A program made the translations under genes and the position numbers. From Micrasema longulum (lineage: Eukaryota > Arthropoda > Insecta > Trichoptera > Brachycentridae), in the NCBI GenBank assembly GCA_022494885.1, contig JAGVSM010004899.1, positions 186,001-250,000 on the forward strand: DNA of 64,000 nucleotides, in the 5' to 3' direction. A model generated the notes under the pieces. That model did no database searches. It had not been told where the DNA came from and saw only the letters and a program-made list of their open reading frames with translations. Positions 33,940-46,715 of the stretch are shown piece by piece; positions within the stretch are counted from its first letter, which is position 1; each line of letters starts with the position of its first letter.

Positions 33940-35546
33940 TCTTACATAGATTTATTTAATACATCCATGGAGCGCAGCATTGTTCCGAGAGCCATAAAGA
34001 TAGCAAATGTAACTCTACTTTTAAAAAACTCACAACTTGATGTGGAAGATCTTTCCAGTTTTCGCCCTATTTCAAATCTTCCCATCGTATCAAAAATACT
34101 AGAAAAAATAGTTTCTCATAGGCTCATTAACTATATCGAGCAGAATTCTTTATTTTCGGTAAGGCAATCGGCATACCGACGTTTTCATTCCACGGAGACG
34201 GGAGTGATAAGAGTACTATCTGACATTATAACGGCGGTAGACTCTGGTAATCTGGTGTTGGTGGCTCTTCTGGACATGAGTGCTGCATTCGATACTGTAG
34301 ACCATAATATTTTGCTTGAACGTCTGGAGAAAACTTATGGTATCCGTGATCAGGCACATATGTGGTTCAGTTCATACCTTAATGAGAGAGAATAGGCAGT
34401 TGTTGTGTTCCAGGGTAAAAGCTCAACCAACTTTCGGGTGTCTACAGGAGTGCCTCAAGGGTCAGTACTCGGACCACTCCTCTATCTCCTTTACACTAAA
34501 GATATAGATAAAATTATCAAAGAATGTGGATTGTGGTCTCACTGCTACGCAGGTGATACTCATGATTTATTTTTATTGCAAACCAGGCAAGAGAACTGTG
34601 CTTGTCAATTTAATTGATGGATGCATCGAGAAAATAGGAAACTGGATGGCTGAAAACGGACTAACATTAAACCTATCAAAAACTGAACAACTATGGGTCG
34701 CTTCAGCCAGACGACAGAATTTGATCCAGAATACGGCTCTACCCAATGTAGGGAGTGCCGCTTTAGCCACCGTTAAACTATGGGAGTTTTACTCAATTCT
34801 GACCTTTCTCTTGACGCTCAAATTAGTAGAACGATAAGTTCATGCTTCTACCAGCTGAGACAAATTAAATGCATACGCAAAAATTTGCCGGTTGATGCCG
34901 CCCGTCAATTAATAAATGCGTTTGTAGTGTCTAGAGTCGATTATTGTAATGGTATCTATGCAGGTCTGCCAATGAACAAAATGACTCGCCTACAATCTGT
35001 ATTGAATGCCGCAACGAGACTTATTTTCGGAATCTCTAAGTTCAGTCATATCACTCCACTACTTCGGGAATTACACTAGCTACGTTTTCCACAGAGGGTC
35101 GAATACAAACTCTGTTGGCTTATGTATAAGTCACTGCATAACTCTGCTCCGGAATATCTAAGGGAACTATGCATTCCAGATGAACTAGCTGACAGGCGTC
35201 TAACGCTTAGATCAGCTACGTCTACGGCGAGAGGAAAAGTTATTATACCTCTACGCAAACAGCGCACTAAATTTAGTGAACGCGCATTTGCGGTCGCAGG
35301 CCCTATGGCATGGAATGCTCTCCCAGCAGAGGTGCGAGGCTGTGAAAGTGAAGTGATGTTTCGGAAAAAACTTAAAACCCACTTGTTCTCTAAATCATTT
35401 GAATAAATCCGTAGCATGTGACAACAAAATAAATTATTTTGATTAAATTACAAATTTAAAAGAATCACTATGTAAAGCGCCCTTGAGGTATTTTGTTACG
35501 AAAATGGCGCTATATAAGTTATCCATAATAATAATAATAATAATGT
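33940..35546 (+). mobile_element. CR1/L2-like LINE, 5'-truncated, inactive
   Basis: The RT region begins inside the fingers and contains LSSFRPISNLPIVSKILEKI, QSAYRRFHSTETG, LLDMSAAFDTVDHNILLERL, GVPQGSVLGPLLYLLYT, NGLTLNLSKTE and, further on, FVVSRVDYCNGIYAG. The ORF ends LKTHLFSKSFE and a stop at 35404-35406. Most of it is in one frame, broken by in-frame stops at 34393-34395 and 35077-35079, with a temporary frame change around 34.6-34.8 kb. The catalytic YADD box reads YAGD, so the RT could not work. The UTR carries AAAGCGCCCTTGAGG and ends in (AAT)n at 35530-35546, typical of a microsatellite-tailed LINE. The N-terminal endonuclease is missing. Confidence 0.88.
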
Positions 35547-35559
35547 AAACCAATTTTCT

Positions 35560-36880
35560 ATGTCTAGATTTTATTAATAACGAGCTGAACCCGGCAATGC
35601 TTTACTATTGCTAGATTTGAGTATATATTCGTATATAAATTAAATGAACACAATCGAAAGTTTGATATCAATTATTGTATTTGGTTCAAATCATATAATA
35701 TATACATATGCATTTTATTTTTGTAGTTCGGATTACATAAATTGTGAGGATTTGTGTCGTGAAAGTGTGTAAAAACTTTTCGGATAAACGTAAAAAAGAT
35801 AGTGTAACTTTTCATTAGTATGTAGGTACCTAGGTTTGTGATTGAATTCTATAACTTAAAATAATAGATATTTAAATTCAGAATTATTGTAGTAAATGTC
35901 ACACTCTGCTCCTTTTGCCAACAGGGGTGCACTTAATATAGGAATCCGTTTTTTTTAATGTATTAATTGTCAGTTAATATTATTTTAGTATAACCAAAAA
36001 TCCAGTAAAAATAAATAAATGCGAAGAAACTGTAAGGAAATTACGGAACGAATCTGACTGGAATCCATAAAAAACAAATTTTGTTTGGAAACAGTCAAAT
36101 CCAATATATTTTTATACACGGAAAAATAAAATACTCCCATTTCTTCAGTATATGTGCATTCTCGTTGAATGAAACCCTGGTAGGTCGATAAATAAAACAT
36201 TTACGCTCCTAACGTTTTTGTCTACAAAACAAATTGAAGATTTTAAGAACTATAAATATACTCATGGCAAAGCTCTTGATTTTCCTAAAAACCGCACATA
36301 AATCGCTCAAGTAGTAATTAAGTCTATCGAGGACACACATACGAACATTGCCTTTTATATATATATATATATATATACATAGATAAAACAATTCCGACGC
36401 TTTCCAAAGTGAACAAGATGATAAAAATCAGAAAAGACACATTCACATCGACATGTGTCCTGCAGAAAAATATTAAATTTATGCAAAATGCGTATTAATA
36501 ATTATTTTTTTATTTTACCTTTCGAATAGATACCAATTACTTTTCTGGCCCCGACTAGCTCAGACTTTTCTACGTTAGGTGTTAGGAAACAATTTTTGTT
36601 ACATTCCCAGATATAAAACCACAACTTAATGTTCAATCAGTAGTTTTAAATATTTTCAGAATTGACACTGCCGTAATAATCATCGAGCCACTGTTTTATC
36701 TTGAATTTGAGTTTTAAAAAATATAGTATGACATTGTCATTTTTTATTTTAATGCCACATAAGTATTTTAAAGAATTATTCCATTGATTGTGCATTAATG
36801 AATAGAAACTATATTCAGATATCATTTTTGCGTACTTAGCTAAAAATGACAATTTTTGACTTTTTTAGGGAATAACACGC
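35560..36880. other. No gene; (TA)n microsatellite
   Basis: CGAGCTGAACCCGGCAATGC at about 35580 resembles the border of a common insect repeat, but no second copy is in the window. A (TA)n run lies at about 36355-36378. Otherwise AT-rich without signals. Confidence 0.3.
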
Positions 36881-37065
36881 TAAGCCTCTATTTAGATGCT
36901 TGTCAGCAGGTGGGATGAAAGGGATATGGAAGGAAATAATTAAAAATACACCACATCGATTGATAAAATAATCATTCTTGGATTTTTTTCATGCAACTGG
37001 CGGGAATCGAACCCGCGACGCCAGTTTCACCTGCCTGTCTTGTGACATTATTATCGCTCAGGGAC
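36881..37065 (-). mobile_element. SINE family 3, most complete copy
   Basis: The tRNA-like head is at the right end: the - strand reads GTCGCGGGTTCGATTCCCGC around 37000-37020, a good B box. The body runs left through CATTCTTGGATTTTT-type sequence to CAGCAGGTGGGATGAAAGGG. Collinear with 32733-33150 (minus its insertion) and with the body at 7962-8080. Confidence 0.7.
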
Positions 37066-37379
37066 ATTTTTCATTGATGTAAAATTATGCGATCCAATGA
37101 AAATAAATATATGTACGTACCAGTATGTTTTAAGTTACTTGTGTAATGTATTCCTACCTGTGATTGAAACAATACTCCGCGCCGGGAAATAATGTATGTA
37201 AATTCAAAGAAAAATAATGTAATATTTTCAATTTCAGTACCGCAGTTTTCAATTGTGTTTTTATGATATCATTCCGCGTGGAAGACGACCCAATAAAAAA
37301 ATATGACAAAATGAATTAAACAAAACCAAATAGAAGGGCGTAAAATGAGAAGCAAAGTTTTAGATTGGCAGAGCACAGA

Positions 37380-37412
37380 ATGGCGGGCGGCTGGCGGCTG
37401 GCGGCTGGCATA
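37380..37412. repeat. Short GGCGGCT tandem
   Basis: GGCGGGCGGCTGGCGGCTGG CGGCTGGC, about four units of a 7-mer in AT-rich surroundings. Confidence 0.7.
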
Positions 37413-37909
37413 CCATCAGAGAATTTACGATCGACATTATGATATATAATATGACGCTGCCGTAGACCTTCGTGTATGAAGTTAATGTATATCGCTGATG
37501 AATATTTAAGGCCACGAGAAAAATACATCATAATATAAAAGAGCACTAACGAAACAGAAAAACATAGTAAAAATATAAAGCTCTGGATTAGTTGCTTATA
37601 GACGACTCATTTGTAATAGATTAACATATTTATTTTAGTTGGGAGAAGAAGCCTATTGAATTTAACATACAAAATGAAACTGCTAGATCGGATATTATTT
37701 TTAGTGTAAATTAACTGCGTTAGTAAAAAAGGCTTTAAGAACATACTTACTAATAAGTAAGGCTATTACTAAAAAAGTAATAAATAATGAAACATCGTAA
37801 ACGTTCCTTACATTACAGTGTTTGTTTTTTAATTCAAAAATAAGTATTGCATTCTTATGATTTGCCCGAACATTTCATTTTTGGGGCCATTTTCAACGAG
37901 TTGTAATAA

Positions 37910-37990
37910 CTCACTATTAGAAAAATGGTAATCAAGTTGTGGTAGAGTAGGATTCGAACCTAGCAATGCGCCAAAAATCCTTTCTTACAC
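37910..37990 (-). mobile_element. tRNA-like SINE head remnant
   Basis: The - strand holds GCTAGGTTCGAATCCTACTC, a B-box match. Only about 70 bp around it looks tRNA-like and no body can be traced. Confidence 0.4.
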
Positions 37991-38120
37991 AAACTAAATG
38001 AATATATATAAAAATGAATGTATGAAAGTTTGTCCTTTATAGTCAAAAACTACTGGACCAATTTACATGCTATTTTTGCAAATTAATCTAATTTACGTGA
38101 CTTAGGTTTGTAAATAATTA
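37990..38120 (+). repeat. Dispersed-type repeat
   Basis: AAATGAATGTATGAAAGTTTGTCCTTTATAG followed by ACTACTGGACCAAT has the style of a very common insect repeat end that I remember. No second copy is present here. Confidence 0.3.
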
Positions 38121-39146
38121 TAAATTCAACATGTTCATCAGAAAAAAAGTTAGGAGCGAATATGTGTTTTTCATCGAACTTCCATGGTTGCATCGACTAA
38201 AATGCATATTACAAAAATTCGGAGAAGGTTGTTTTTTTGTATGTCAAAAAAGTTTGTATTTTGACTTTTACAAACATCAATTAATTTTAATGTGTACTGA
38301 ATTTATCAATTTTCTTACAATTTCTTGATTTCTGCGGATTAGAAGCAAAATTCGGATATACAAAACGTGTGACAAACCAATTATGGTGTATGCAATAGAG
38401 ACAAGAATAGAAAAACTAAAAAAAATATGCCCGTATTATGTACAGAAACCGTATTCAGGAAGCGATTGGCCGTATTGATGGGTGAATTCTGACTTGCATG
38501 AGTATTATAGGTAGGTATACTTGTTTATATATACTGTTCATTTGCAATTGTGCGCAATGGAAACCGCTTCTCCTTAGACTTAGTAATTCAGCGAGGCAAA
38601 ATATTTTCCCATGGAAATTGCATTTTAAAGTACCACCTCACGTCTGTTATCGGCTTTCCACGATACGATCCAATCATGTTTTGGCGAAACGTTACTTTAA
38701 TAATATCTGCAGTACTGCGGTGCCTAAATATTACAGCTCTTATTTAGTCGAAGCAATGGGTGTAATCACACTTGATATCGGTATAAAAATGGAAGAAAAT
38801 CGAAAATAGATGGAATAATAAATGCTTGAAGCAAACACCCTCACATTTTCAATGGAAAATAATCAACGTGAAACCAACCATCAACATTTATTTATTTTTG
38901 AACAATACATGTGAAAAAGTTATACACACAGAAGAAGTATAGTTTCTTAAGCTTTTTCCGGGAGATATTTATTTATTCATTTTTCCCCACATAATAAACA
39001 ATGATTAATAATACAAATAATGTGACCTCACTGGGGTTACCTGTGCCGAGGACACTTAACAATATACTTTTTTTTTAAATATTTTTACAAGTGAGAATAT
39101 ACTCATACATATAATATATATTTGAACAAATGATGAATATGGATAA

Positions 39147-39665
39147 AAGGCCGTTTACACGTGAACAACACAATGGATATGACAATATTGTCTTATCCCA
39201 GCTCCGTGAACAGCCTTGACCGCGCAGGACAGAACGCTGGGACAAGACGAAAGTTCGGCCGCAGTTCTCACGTGAGCGCTGCGAAAATACCTGTACGACC
39301 GCGTTTATTACGAGCGAGTTCACAAAAAATATTATTTATTTAATACCAAGACGTATTGCAATTGTAAAGGACAAACAAAGTAATTATAAAAAGGTTTTTT
39401 TGTGCCACCATTTTTTTTTGGGAGCGACACGTTCACGTCAAGCAAATCGCTATCGTAACAAGGTCCCGTCCGCACGTGTTCACACGAGGACACTGTGGCC
39501 GCTCGGTGGTAGGGGTAAGTATTGTTTGGCGGAGATAACCTGCCCGCCTATCGCAGTAGCGATGTCTAGGGACAATTTTTTGTCCTACAAATTGCTGCTT
39601 ACTCGTGGACAATGGTCGAGTCTTGGGACAAAACAAAATTGTATTGTCTTAATGTAAACGGCCTT
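39147..39665. mobile_element. TIR element with TAA duplication (Harbinger-like MITE), 1
   Basis: The perfect 13-bp terminal inverted repeat AAGGCCGTTTACA (39147-39159 and 39653-39665) is flanked by TAA on both sides (39144-39146, 39666-39668). Length 519 bp, GC richer than its surroundings, with no transposase frame. A TWA-type 3-bp duplication and GGCCNNTTNCAC-like ends are typical of PIF/Harbinger; class assignment rests on this. Confidence 0.8.
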
Positions 39666-39703
39666 TAAGAGAAACTTCAGGACATTTTGTTAAAATGTCA
39701 TAA

Positions 39704-40300
39704 AGCTCGTATTACATAGGTCAGAAAATGGTACAAGATATTATGCAATTTCTTGGACAATAATTCTTGTGGCAAATCTTGGACGATTTGATTTGCTGTT
39801 TTACACAGGGCAGTTTCTGGGATTAAATATTTCACGTACGCATGTTCAGTACTTAGATGATTTCGGGGCTTAAACAGATAACGGGTACTTTCACAGTTGA
39901 CAAAACGAGCTATCTTGTGACGACACGACAACTGACAAATAACAATACATTATTCTGCAACCAAATCAGGTTTCTAAAATAACATAGATCGTGACCTTTA
40001 TTGAGTATCAGTATTTCTAGTAAAGAAAGACAATCGTGAAATGAAAAAGTGCAGTGAAACAAATAAGATTAATGATAAATAATGTGACACAAGAAAAAAG
40101 AAACGCGAGTTGACAGTTAACAGTATTATAGGGGTGGGATGTATGCGTAAATTTTAGTGCGCGCGAATTTCAAATATTTGTTGGAAAAAAAAGAAGTGTT
40201 TTAATTTTTCTGAATTCGACAACAGAATTTACAGGACACAATATTCATTGAATCAAATCTTGTACAAGATTACCATTTTCTAACTCATGCAATACGAGCT
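39704..40300. mobile_element. TIR element with TAA duplication (Harbinger-like MITE), 2
   Basis: Left end AGCTCGTATTACATAGGTCA and right end (reverse) AGCTCGTATTGCATGAGTTA form imperfect ~35-bp inverted termini. Both continue into AGAAAATGGTA. TAA flanks both ends (39701-39703, 40301-40303). Length 597 bp, no transposase. It lies 35 bp from the preceding TAA-type element but has unrelated ends, so two separate insertions are likely. Confidence 0.8.
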
Positions 40301-40769
40301 TAACAAACTGACTTTCAATTTTAGGTAAATAATGTGAGAGCTATTATACTTAATTACCTGTTACATAAACCATGGTTATAACTCGGGTCCCAAACCCTAT
40401 GAATTGATGATGAAATCATTAAAATACAGTGAGGTAATAAAGTTGAAAGGAACAAAAAACTCGATCAAATAAATTTACAAAAATGTTTTGAATTTCGATC
40501 AGTTCTCGAATTATTGTATAGGATATTGAACAAGTAAAAAAAAAATCATGTATCCAATAAAACTTGTACTATTAAAATATAAAGACATAAATGAATGTTT
40601 CGCTGTGGGTTCCGCAAAACAGGTGGTCGCTTTAAGTCATATAATGACATTGTTCAATTTGACGGTGGTCAAATCCAAACTTATTTATTTTTTTTATTTT
40701 TTATTATTAATAAAACATATAATAAAAACATATTACAACAGAGATGAAGAACATTTAAGAAAATATAAT

Positions 40770-40915
40770 ATAGAAGTCTAGGCATATACAGGGCTTATGA
40801 CCTGTCAATCGCTGGTTTAAGTGGCCACTTTACACACTGTGTAACATTCACCATTCTGCCTATATTTGAACATCTATATTCCTTCAATTCTTTCATCATG
40901 CAAATGTAATTTATA
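40770..40915 (+). repeat. Repeat family A, partial copy
   Basis: AGTCTAGGCATATACAGGGC, TTATGACCTGTCAATCGCTG and GTGGCCACTTTACACACTGT match copies at 905 and 44.4 kb. Both ends are missing. Confidence 0.7.
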
Positions 40916-40929
40916 CATATTTTTTATTA

Positions 40930-43830
40930 GTTCATGTTTTATATGTTCCTACTTTCGTAGAAAAATAAATAATCTTCTAAAATATAAAATAAGTGCAAAA
41001 TTACAGCCTATAATAAGATGTGAATAAAAGTAATAACGAAATTCAATTTTTTTAAATATAAATACGAGGTTTAAAAAAAGAGTTTTCGTAAAAGCTCTAC
41101 AAAAATAATAATTTTAAATATTAAGCGTTTATATATTAAGGAATTCTGTTTTAGCAATTGCTGTAAGATTATTGTTTTTAAAAATATATGTGAGGATACG
41201 TTTCCTTATCCGAGAATCTGTTGTCTGGACGTAAAACATTAAAAACGTGTCGGCAGATGTATTTTAAGTAGGTACTTATAATAAAGCTTTGGGTAAGATT
41301 TCAAAATATCTAGTTAGGTTTACGACGATTAAACACGACTTTCGTGTTCCAAAACCGGTCGACAAATTGAATTTATTTAAGTGATTATACTCAAAATAAA
41401 AAAGTAAACATGGAAGATCACAAAGTTAAAGCTTCAAATATAAATGTTATTACTTTAAGAACAGCCTGTAAGTATAACGTTTCGGAAGTTTCAACAAAGT
41501 TAAATTTATGTACATCAATCATTTTCATGAAATTCCCTTTTGGTGACCGATTTTCTCGAACAACCGATACTCATTAAAAGTTATTTCAATAAATTTAGAG
41601 TGCTCGACTCTGAGGGAAAATTCGCCTGGAAAATACGTGGGAAAATTTTTAGACTCGGTGATATAATTTCGACAAAACGCGACGAACGCCAAAAAAAACA
41701 GAAAATGGGGTTTGCGGCGATATTTTATGCGAAATAAATTAAGATACACATAAACGGGCGGGAAAATACAGCGAAGGCATCGTGCGACCTTCACCTTGCC
41801 GAGGAAATGGAGAAAGTTTCGCCATTTGTAAGGGATGCGGGAACTTGAAACGATAAAATGTTTAAGATGTTAGAAAGGTTGTGTAACTAAATCATTTCCA
41901 ATAAAGATAAACGATGGTTTGAATAGATTACATTGTTCGCCTGCCGATTTACAGAATACTGGAAAATAATTGTGTTTTTTGATCGTTTTGGTTACTGAAT
42001 CAAACAAAAGATCACATTATAATGATTAAAAATATGCACAGTACCAAACCGTTATTACTATTTATTTTTTTCATTTCGGTCATTTACAATAAATACATGA
42101 CTCTACTTTCATATTCATGTCCCGATTCGCTAGAATTAAATTAAATTTACAGATACAAAATACGAGATGAAAACAGAAAATTAATGAATATTATAAAAAT
42201 ATGTAAATTAATTCACGTACAATTAAAACTGCATGCAAAAAAAAATAGATGGGCGAATAAAAATCAACTAAATTTTTATCACGAAATTCTTAAGTTACCT
42301 TACATAACCTAACCGGAAGACCTAGCTAACCTAACGGAATCAATGATAATAGGATGTTATCATACAGTTTGAAATTGACTTTTAAACGTTCCGTTTGCTT
42401 TTCAAACTAAACATCTCGCGTGTTTATTTTCTATAAATTTTCCTGTTTTACACAGACAATCCGTAAAAAAAAATATGTTCAACAATATGCGAGAAAAATA
42501 ATGATAAATTTGCCGAGGTTGACATTTTTCATGTCAATAAACATTAATTCAAGTCACAAGTCATAGAACTATTGCAAGAAGTTTATATTAAAGTTGTTAT
42601 TATTAATTATTTACGATATATATATACAAAGTTATTCAAAATCGACGAAAAACTCGTTGAAAATGGTCCCCGAAATTGAAATAGTTGGGTAAATCATAAG
42701 AAACTAAATATTTATTTTACCTTTTTAAAAAAACAAGAATAGACATACATACATACATACATATTATTAAAACTTTATATACTTAAATTATTTGAATTAA
42801 AACTCGTTTATTCCCATAATTATATAATCCCTCCTGGCATTTGAATGAATTTATAATATTTTGAGTTCGTCCAAATGTTTTGTTTTGTCTCCCTCCAGTT
42901 TGACGATGTCGGTCACGACAAAACCCGGTTGCCGGTGAAAATAATGAATATAAGTGGAATGGAACTAAATACGTATTTATATTATTACGATTAAATCGAT
43001 GACTGCAATGCCTTAAGTATTGTAATGTTATAAACAAGAGATTCGCGTAAATCTAATCAACCTCAGCCCGGAGCAACAGGGCGGATGGTTGAAAAATTCA
43101 TGGCGAACCTTGTAGCAAAACAAGGGTAGGGAATCCGACCAAACTCCGGGCTGGGTCTGGGCGGGGGCGGTGCGTGGGCGCCAGGACTAAAGAATGCGCC
43201 GAGCACAACCGTACACAGGTACATTTGCGGGTCTCTTTGGTAGCTCATACGTCATTAGCCGGGAGCGGCAGGGTGGAGCGGCCATAAAATAAACTACAAT
43301 AAACCTTTATCAAACTATTTAATAATTGCGTGAATGTCTCGCATTTAAAGATTTAACCATACCTGAAACAGTTTTAACTAATTTCAGTTTTAATAGACCC
43401 CACGCACTATTTGAGTAATTTAAACAAACAATTTTGTTTATAAAGTCCAGTAGAATAAAACATAATAGAGTATACATATAAGACATTGTTTATAAAATTT
43501 AATTTATCTTACAGTGATTTATAAGCACGCAAAACAATTATTTTTCAAAAAATAATATACCTAGATTTAAAAAAAATATATTGTAGAGTATTTTTAAATG
43601 CAATGTATAATTAAAATGTAGATTTAACGTTCTATGAACCTAAATTATCCATACGAATATAGACATAGGTACTTTTGGTATTGAAAATTTAATTAAATGG
43701 CCATTCACATCATTTCCGTTTATTGACATAAAATAAAACTAAAATGTTTTTAACTTCGATTTCCGTTATGTATTGACAATTTTTAATGAAATTTTATTTC
43801 ACTGTAATAAAGTAGTGACTTACATTTTTT
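40930..43830. other. No gene; GC-rich patch near 43.1-43.3 kb
   Basis: AT-rich with a (CATA)n run at about 42743-42766. The block 43065-43285 is GC-rich (GGGCGGGGGCGGTGCGTGGG) and ends in a TATA-like GGCCATAAAATAAAC. It has no coding signal and may be a host regulatory element or promoter. 41335-41395 resembles 7765-7850. Confidence 0.3.
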
Positions 43831-43885
43831 ATATTTATTTGACCAATTAGCGCTTTCACCCTCTAACGGGGATCTTCATAACGGT
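43830..43885 (+). repeat. Loop fragment of the hairpin element
   Basis: TTGACCAATTAGCGCTTTCA CCCTCTAACGGGGATCTTCA matches the loop at 32.92 and 59.2 kb. No arms are retained. Confidence 0.65.
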
Positions 43886-43944
43886 AAGCATTAAATAGTG
43901 TTAAATACATTTATACAAAACAAAAGATTTAAGCAATGTTTTGA

Positions 43945-44520
43945 GTATGTCCAAATGTTTGCAGACTGGCTGGATTTCGTCCCCAAGGAGTTATTTAGAT
44001 CTATATTTGTTGCAACAGAAAAGGAAATATCTTTAAAATGTTTCCCTCTCTGTTGCAACAAATTTAGACTCAAGGATTTTAACTTATTTAAAAATACATC
44101 GTATGACGACTCGACAATATGAATAAGTTTGATTACTTTTACAAAATATTTTAATGTTTGTTAATCTTAATGACTCCCGAGGGGGTGAAATCCAGTCTTA
44201 TGTCTACGAACATTTGGACAAACTCAAATATTGTAATGAAACCAACTGGTCCAAGAAGAAGTTTAAAAATTGAAAAATTGTTTTCAGGCGTTGCCTAGTA
44301 TGTGAAATAATTCAGTCAGATGAATCTATTCACAACAATAAAGGTTTCAGCTCCTTGACTTCACTAAAATCAACAAATGGAAGAACTGAAGAAATATGGA
44401 TGTTTAAACGTAGGCAAAATGATGAATGTTACAAAGTGTGTAAAGTGGCCACTTAAACCAGCCAATGACAGGTCATAAGCCCTGTAAATGCCTAGACTTC
44501 CATATTCCCTTATTTAAGGT
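43945..44520. repeat. Repeat family A, two copies incl. a head-to-head junction
   Basis: 43945-44078 carries GTCCAAATGTTTGCAGACTG and then two facing TTGTTGCAACAGA..AGG termini (about 43996-44020 and 44040-44065), i.e. a small foldback. 44208-44520 is a - strand copy collinear with 20461-20806. The arrangement at 43.9-44.1 kb mirrors that at 63.06-63.29 kb. Confidence 0.7.
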
Positions 44521-44599
44521 ATTCTCCATCGATGTTGTAATTTGTTAAATATTTTAATGGCTCATTTCATGTATTTCATTTTCATATACATGTATGTGC

Positions 44600-45250
44600 T
44601 TACTAAACAAGTATAGATAACACCCGTACGTCCCCAGCGAGTACGAATTCGTTACGGTACGATTTTACGAAATTCGCAATTTTCCACCATTTTTTACGTT
44701 TAACGTGGACAAAATTGAGAAGACAAAAAACAACTAGAACATCTTTTTTCACAGAGGAAGAGACTTCCTCGGGATTTAAAGCCAGCAAAAATCGTCTAAC
44801 TCTTTAGATGGATAAATTTTCATGAAAATACTATGGAAGAACACGTCAATGTGGAAATTAATATTAAAGGCGTATTTGACGATATTATTCGTTCGGAACA
44901 AAGGCCTTGAGGGTGCTGAAGTTGAGGGTATTTTAAGCCTATTGAAAGCCTACGATGAGCCTATGGCCAACGAAGAGCTGGAAGAAATAAACTACAATAA
45001 TAATACGAGTATTTGCCAAAAAATAGACGTGGAATCGGCTCCGGCCCAAAAAGAATTGATTGTAAAAGTATTTGAAAAGGCTGGTTCATCACACAATCGA
45101 TGTCTTTGAGTTAATAATAAAGTGCGTTTTCATTGTTTAAATTGTATTTTTGTTCACATATAGATGACCCCCGTTAAGAACGAAATTCGTTAGGTGCCAT
45201 TTTCTGAGGAACGTATCCCTCACACTCAATGGGGATTACCTGTACGTAGA
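44600..45250 (+). pseudogene. Tigger/pogo-like transposase C-terminal relic
   Basis: The frame to 45109 contains GLEGAEVEGILSLLKAYDEP then MANEELEEINYNN. A G-x-x-x-x-x-x-V-x-x-L/I-L-x-x-x-x-x-x-x-T/A-N-E-x-L-x-E stretch near the end of the protein is what I recall from Tigger/pogo-type (TcMar) transposases. The N-terminal DNA-binding and DDE parts are not visible upstream. Possible terminal sequence lies at 44615-44650 (CGTCCCCAGCGAG) and 45170-45235 (ACCCCCGTTAAGAACG). Assignment is tentative. Confidence 0.45.
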
Positions 45251-46360
45251 TCAAGATGCGTATTTAAAATACAACTAAATATTTCATAATGTGATAAAGA
45301 AAACACGGCGCAAGATGCCAAAGGAAAAAATAATTTAAATATTTCGTTCCTTTAGCACGCGTTCCAAAACAATTTATTTTAAGAAAATAATTATCACTTA
45401 CACGGCAAGTAACAATTCCTAAACTCTATTTGGGACGTGGTACTTGAAAATTTACTTCACTGTGTCATCTGGGGAGATGGATTATCCGCGGGGGCGGTCC
45501 AATTACTTTAAGGTAGAGACTTGGTGTTGGGAAAGTGAATTTCATTCCAAAATTTAAATCAAAATCTTTAGCACAAAATTAATAAAGTTATAATAAAACT
45601 TCAATTGAAGCGCGGAATTATGGAAGAGCAAAAGTTATTTCAATACATACCTAGATATTTTAAACATCTTTATGGAAACATTATTGATAGACAAACCCGA
45701 AAAGGGCGGTTTATTTGAAACCATTATTTTCCAGTTCGGGATAACGATAACGTTGAGCAAAAAGTCCTATTAGCCTTCGCTTGAATTACCCAATATTATG
45801 AGCTGAAAGACGAGTATCTTTATCCCAGAGGCACCCCCTCAAGGGAGAAAGGAGCTTTATATTACGAGCTTATGAGGTTTTGTTATATATAACACACGAA
45901 ATAAAATAAGCTGCTCGCATATGAACTTTCAGACTCCTTTTACTTCAAAGAAATGTATTTTCTATCAAAACATCAATTTACAAACAGACGCCCGCCCGAA
46001 TCCGTTTGTACAAAATCACAAAAGTATTTCAACCAGAGTTGTAATAATAGCGGTCCAATCATAATAGACGGCATAAAAAATACATGTTCGAACACAAACA
46101 ATAATCTTTAGGCGAGATGAGAAAACAACGTTTAAAACCAACAATAATGTATTTTTATAATGCAATTACTAGGCCCTCTTACTACAAAATGACGAGGGTT
46201 CCTAATATGAAACCGTAATTTGGGTAATAATTCACACAGCTTAAAACAAATAATTGGAAGATTTTTCAGGTAGTTTCAGAAAACACCTATACCTTCCTGA
46301 AAGCCCCTTGTATAAATGCATTTGCAACATTGTTTTATAATTGACTATCAATGTAGAGAT
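45250..46360. other. No feature recognised
   Basis: AT-rich, with a few GC-balanced patches (45460-45510, 45820-45860) lacking a coherent frame. Confidence 0.35.
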
Positions 46361-46369
46361 CGATGCCCT

Positions 46370-46715
46370 ATATAAGACTGAGGAAAGGATTATCGACAAA
46401 ACCAAGAGTGGAGTTCGGCGTTCGTTTGAACATATAGAGAGAATGGACAAAGAACGGCTTAAAGAATTTACGATGCGAATTTTTTTTTTTTTTTGATTTA
46501 ATAGCATAATTATACATTTTTACAATTTAAAAAAATTTCACTTGTTATATTTTTACTAAAACTAAAATCCCACCAAGCCACTTTTTGGTGGTTGATGGAT
46601 TCAAAAAACGAAGAAGACTGAGAAAGACATGGCACGATAAAATCTAACAAATACTTAAATATGGACAAGTGAAAAGTAGTAATAATCATGAAAGTGATTT
46701 TGTAACCCTTTTAAA
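46370..46715 (+). mobile_element. RTE-like LINE C-terminal fragment, interrupted
   Basis: 46375-46485 reads LYKTEERIIDKTKSGVRRSF then EHIERMDKERLKEFTMRI. 46605-46705 reads KRRRLRKTWHDKI, a stop, then ILKYGQVKSSNNHESDF. The parts belong to one ORF end and align with the - strand fragment at 47579-47995. Between them is about 115 bp starting with a 16-T run (46482-46497), possibly a separate insertion read on the opposite strand. Confidence 0.65.

Noticed and set aside
36990..37065. tRNA gene on the - strand
   Set aside because: Good B box but no proper acceptor stem; the body matches two other SINE copies.
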